The notes under the pieces: model-generated | Database searches by the model: none | Seen by the model: only the letters and a program-made list of their open reading frames with translations | What the model was told of the DNA's origin: nothing | Part shown: positions 5,219-6,222 of the stretch, piece by piece | How positions within the stretch are numbered: position 1 is the first letter of the stretch | Layout: each line of letters opens with the position of its first letter | Translations under genes and position numbers: made by a program | Origin: Desulfobulbaceae bacterium | GTDB taxonomy: Bacteria > Desulfobacterota > Desulfobulbia > Desulfobulbales > Desulfocapsaceae | Reading direction: 5' to 3' | Assembly: GCA_027067035.1 (NCBI GenBank) | Contig: JAMOMO010000424.1 | Coordinates: 1 to 6,222 of the forward strand | Length of the DNA: 6,222 bases

Positions 5219-6222
5219 TCAGTCCCTGAACTGACTGCCGTCAATGGCGTAACGGCGCATGATCTTCTGCAGGGCTGCCCGGGTGAGGCATGAGAGGCGT
5301 GCTGCCTGGGAAACATTGCCGTTGCACTGTCTGAGCAGCATGTGCACATACTGCCGGGTAAAGGAATCAAGACAGCTCTCCTTGGCCTCTTTGTAGGGGA
5401 CAATCAGGGCCTCCGATTCCGGGTTTGATCCCGGAGAAGCCGGAGCTAACAATGATCCGGGTCTGAGGTGTTCTTCATCAATGACAGGTCCGGGGCAGAA
5501 AAGAACCGCCCGCCGTATGACATTCTGCAGCTCCCTGATATTACCGGGCCAGGGATGCTGTAACAGAATTTCCATGGCAGCTTCCGAAAACGATTTCTCA
5601 CTGCTCTTTAATTCAATACCTACTTTCTTGAGGAAATGGTTGGCAAGGAGGGGGATATCCTCCGGGATCTCGATGAGTGAGGGCATGCGTATGGTGAGGA
5701 CCTCAAGGCGGTAGAAAAGATCCTCCCTGAATTTTCCCTCTGTGATCTTCTTTTCCAGTTGAGCATTGGTGGAGGCAATGATACGGACATCCGTTTTCGT
5801 TGAAGTCTTTGCACCAAGCTGCTTGATCTCCTGTTCCTGTAGTACCCGCAGCAGTTTTATCTGCAGGCCCACGGGAATATCACCTATTTCATCCAGACAG
5901 ATTGTGCCACCGTCTGCCTGGATAAACAGACCTGCATGGTCCTGATCCGCTCCGGTAAAGGCGCCCTTGCAATATCCGAAAAGCTCGGATTCAAGCAGAT
6001 GCTCAGGGATGGCCGGGCAGTTGACCATGATACAGGGCTTTTCCGAGCGCTTGCTCAGTTTGTGTATTGCCTGGGCACAGAGTTCTTTTCCGGTGCCTGA
6101 TGCGCCGCGGATGAGAACGGTATATTCGCTGTTGGCAGAGGTCTGGATGGTTTTGTAGAGCTGCTGCATGGGTGGGCTCTGGCCGATAAAACCGGGGACC
6201 GGTCCTGCCGGACAGATGCTGC
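5219..6222 (-). CDS. Sigma-54-dependent transcriptional activator (AAA+ and Fis-type HTH), N-terminus beyond the window
   Basis: An enhancer-binding protein that would use ATP hydrolysis to open sigma-54 promoters. The frame is open to the window edge; the 17 codons before the Met at 6169 (ending GFIGQSPP) are the usual linker into the AAA+ domain, so that Met is internal. Numbered over the 333 visible residues, the AAA+ domain holds Walker A GASGTGKE (39-46, Ala where Glu is commonest), the sigma-54-contact loop GAFTGA (86-91), Walker B CLDEIGD with Asp110/Glu111, the arginine-finger region FREDLFYRL (164-172) and the sensor II motif WPGNIREL (224-231). A variable linker (about 245-275) leads to a Fis-type helix-turn-helix (302-326, NVSQAARLSCLTRAALQKIMRRY). 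The tail ending in QFRD recalls the GlrR/QseF branch, which suggests an N-terminal receiver domain, but that part is not visible. It is on the same strand as the binding protein-kinase pair, 227 bases upstream. Confidence 0.93.
   Translation of the reverse strand, partial: SICPAGPVPGFIGQSPPMQQLYKTIQTSANSEYTVLIRGASGTGKELCAQAIHKLSKRSEKPCIMVNCPAIPEHLLESELFGYCKGAFTGADQDHAGLFIQADGGTICLDEIGDIPVGLQIKLLRVLQEQEIKQLGAKTSTKTDVRIIASTNAQLEKKITEGKFREDLFYRLEVLTIRMPSLIEIPEDIPLLANHFLKKVGIELKSSEKSFSEAAMEILLQHPWPGNIRELQNVIRRAVLFCPGPVIDEEHLRPGSLLAPASPGSNPESEALIVPYKEAKESCLDSFTRQYVHMLLRQCNGNVSQAARLSCLTRAALQKIMRRYAIDGSQFRD

Noticed and set aside
5209..5229. Stem TCAGGG / CCCTGA with a 9-base loop around the stop codon of the sigma-54 activator gene, considered as a terminator.
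   Set aside because: The stem has only six pairs and no U-run follows on the minus strand, so it does not meet the form of an intrinsic terminator.
6196..6205. Perfect 10-base palindrome GGACCGGTCC.
   Set aside because: It lies inside the linker codons of the sigma-54 activator, and a palindrome of this length in GC-rich coding DNA is unremarkable.

Overview
The window looks like chromosomal DNA from a Gram-negative bacterium. It encodes a predicted outer-membrane beta-barrel protein, two exported periplasmic proteins, a membrane-bound hybrid histidine kinase and a sigma-54 activator. The style of the kinase (Cache-like sensor, PAS, HisKA/HATPase, C-terminal receiver) and the GlrR/QseF-like tail of the sigma-54 activator would fit a deltaproteobacterium (Desulfobacterota). 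That placement is inference from protein style only. I see no rRNA, tRNA, CRISPR array, insertion sequence or phage gene, and no sign of recent transfer.

Left part (1-1914): a divergent pair. A small exported protein of unknown function (58-651, minus) and a DUF481/YdiY-type outer-membrane protein (808-1914, plus) are read away from each other. The 156-base gap between them is AT-rich and holds two overlapping sigma-70-like promoter candidates, one for each direction. The DUF481 gene then runs tail to tail into the kinase gene with a single base between the two stop codons.

Right part (1916-6222, all minus strand, so read from right to left): first comes the C-terminal 333 residues of a sigma-54-dependent AAA+ activator, whose N-terminus lies beyond the window. 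A 227-base gap follows, with a three-copy degenerate repeat and no clear terminator. Then come a periplasmic SBP_bac_3-type solute-binding protein and, 7 bases after its stop, a hybrid sensor histidine kinase. There is no ABC permease or ATPase beside the binding protein, so the likeliest reading is a signalling pair: the binding protein captures a ligand in the periplasm and reports it to the kinase. The kinase would pass phosphate to its own receiver and on to an unseen partner. The sigma-54 activator may or may not be that partner, because its input domain is not visible.

No clearly unprecedented system is visible. The points most worth a second look are the binding protein-kinase module, the repeat cluster upstream of it, the overlapping divergent promoters, and the uncharacterised periplasmic protein at 58-651.
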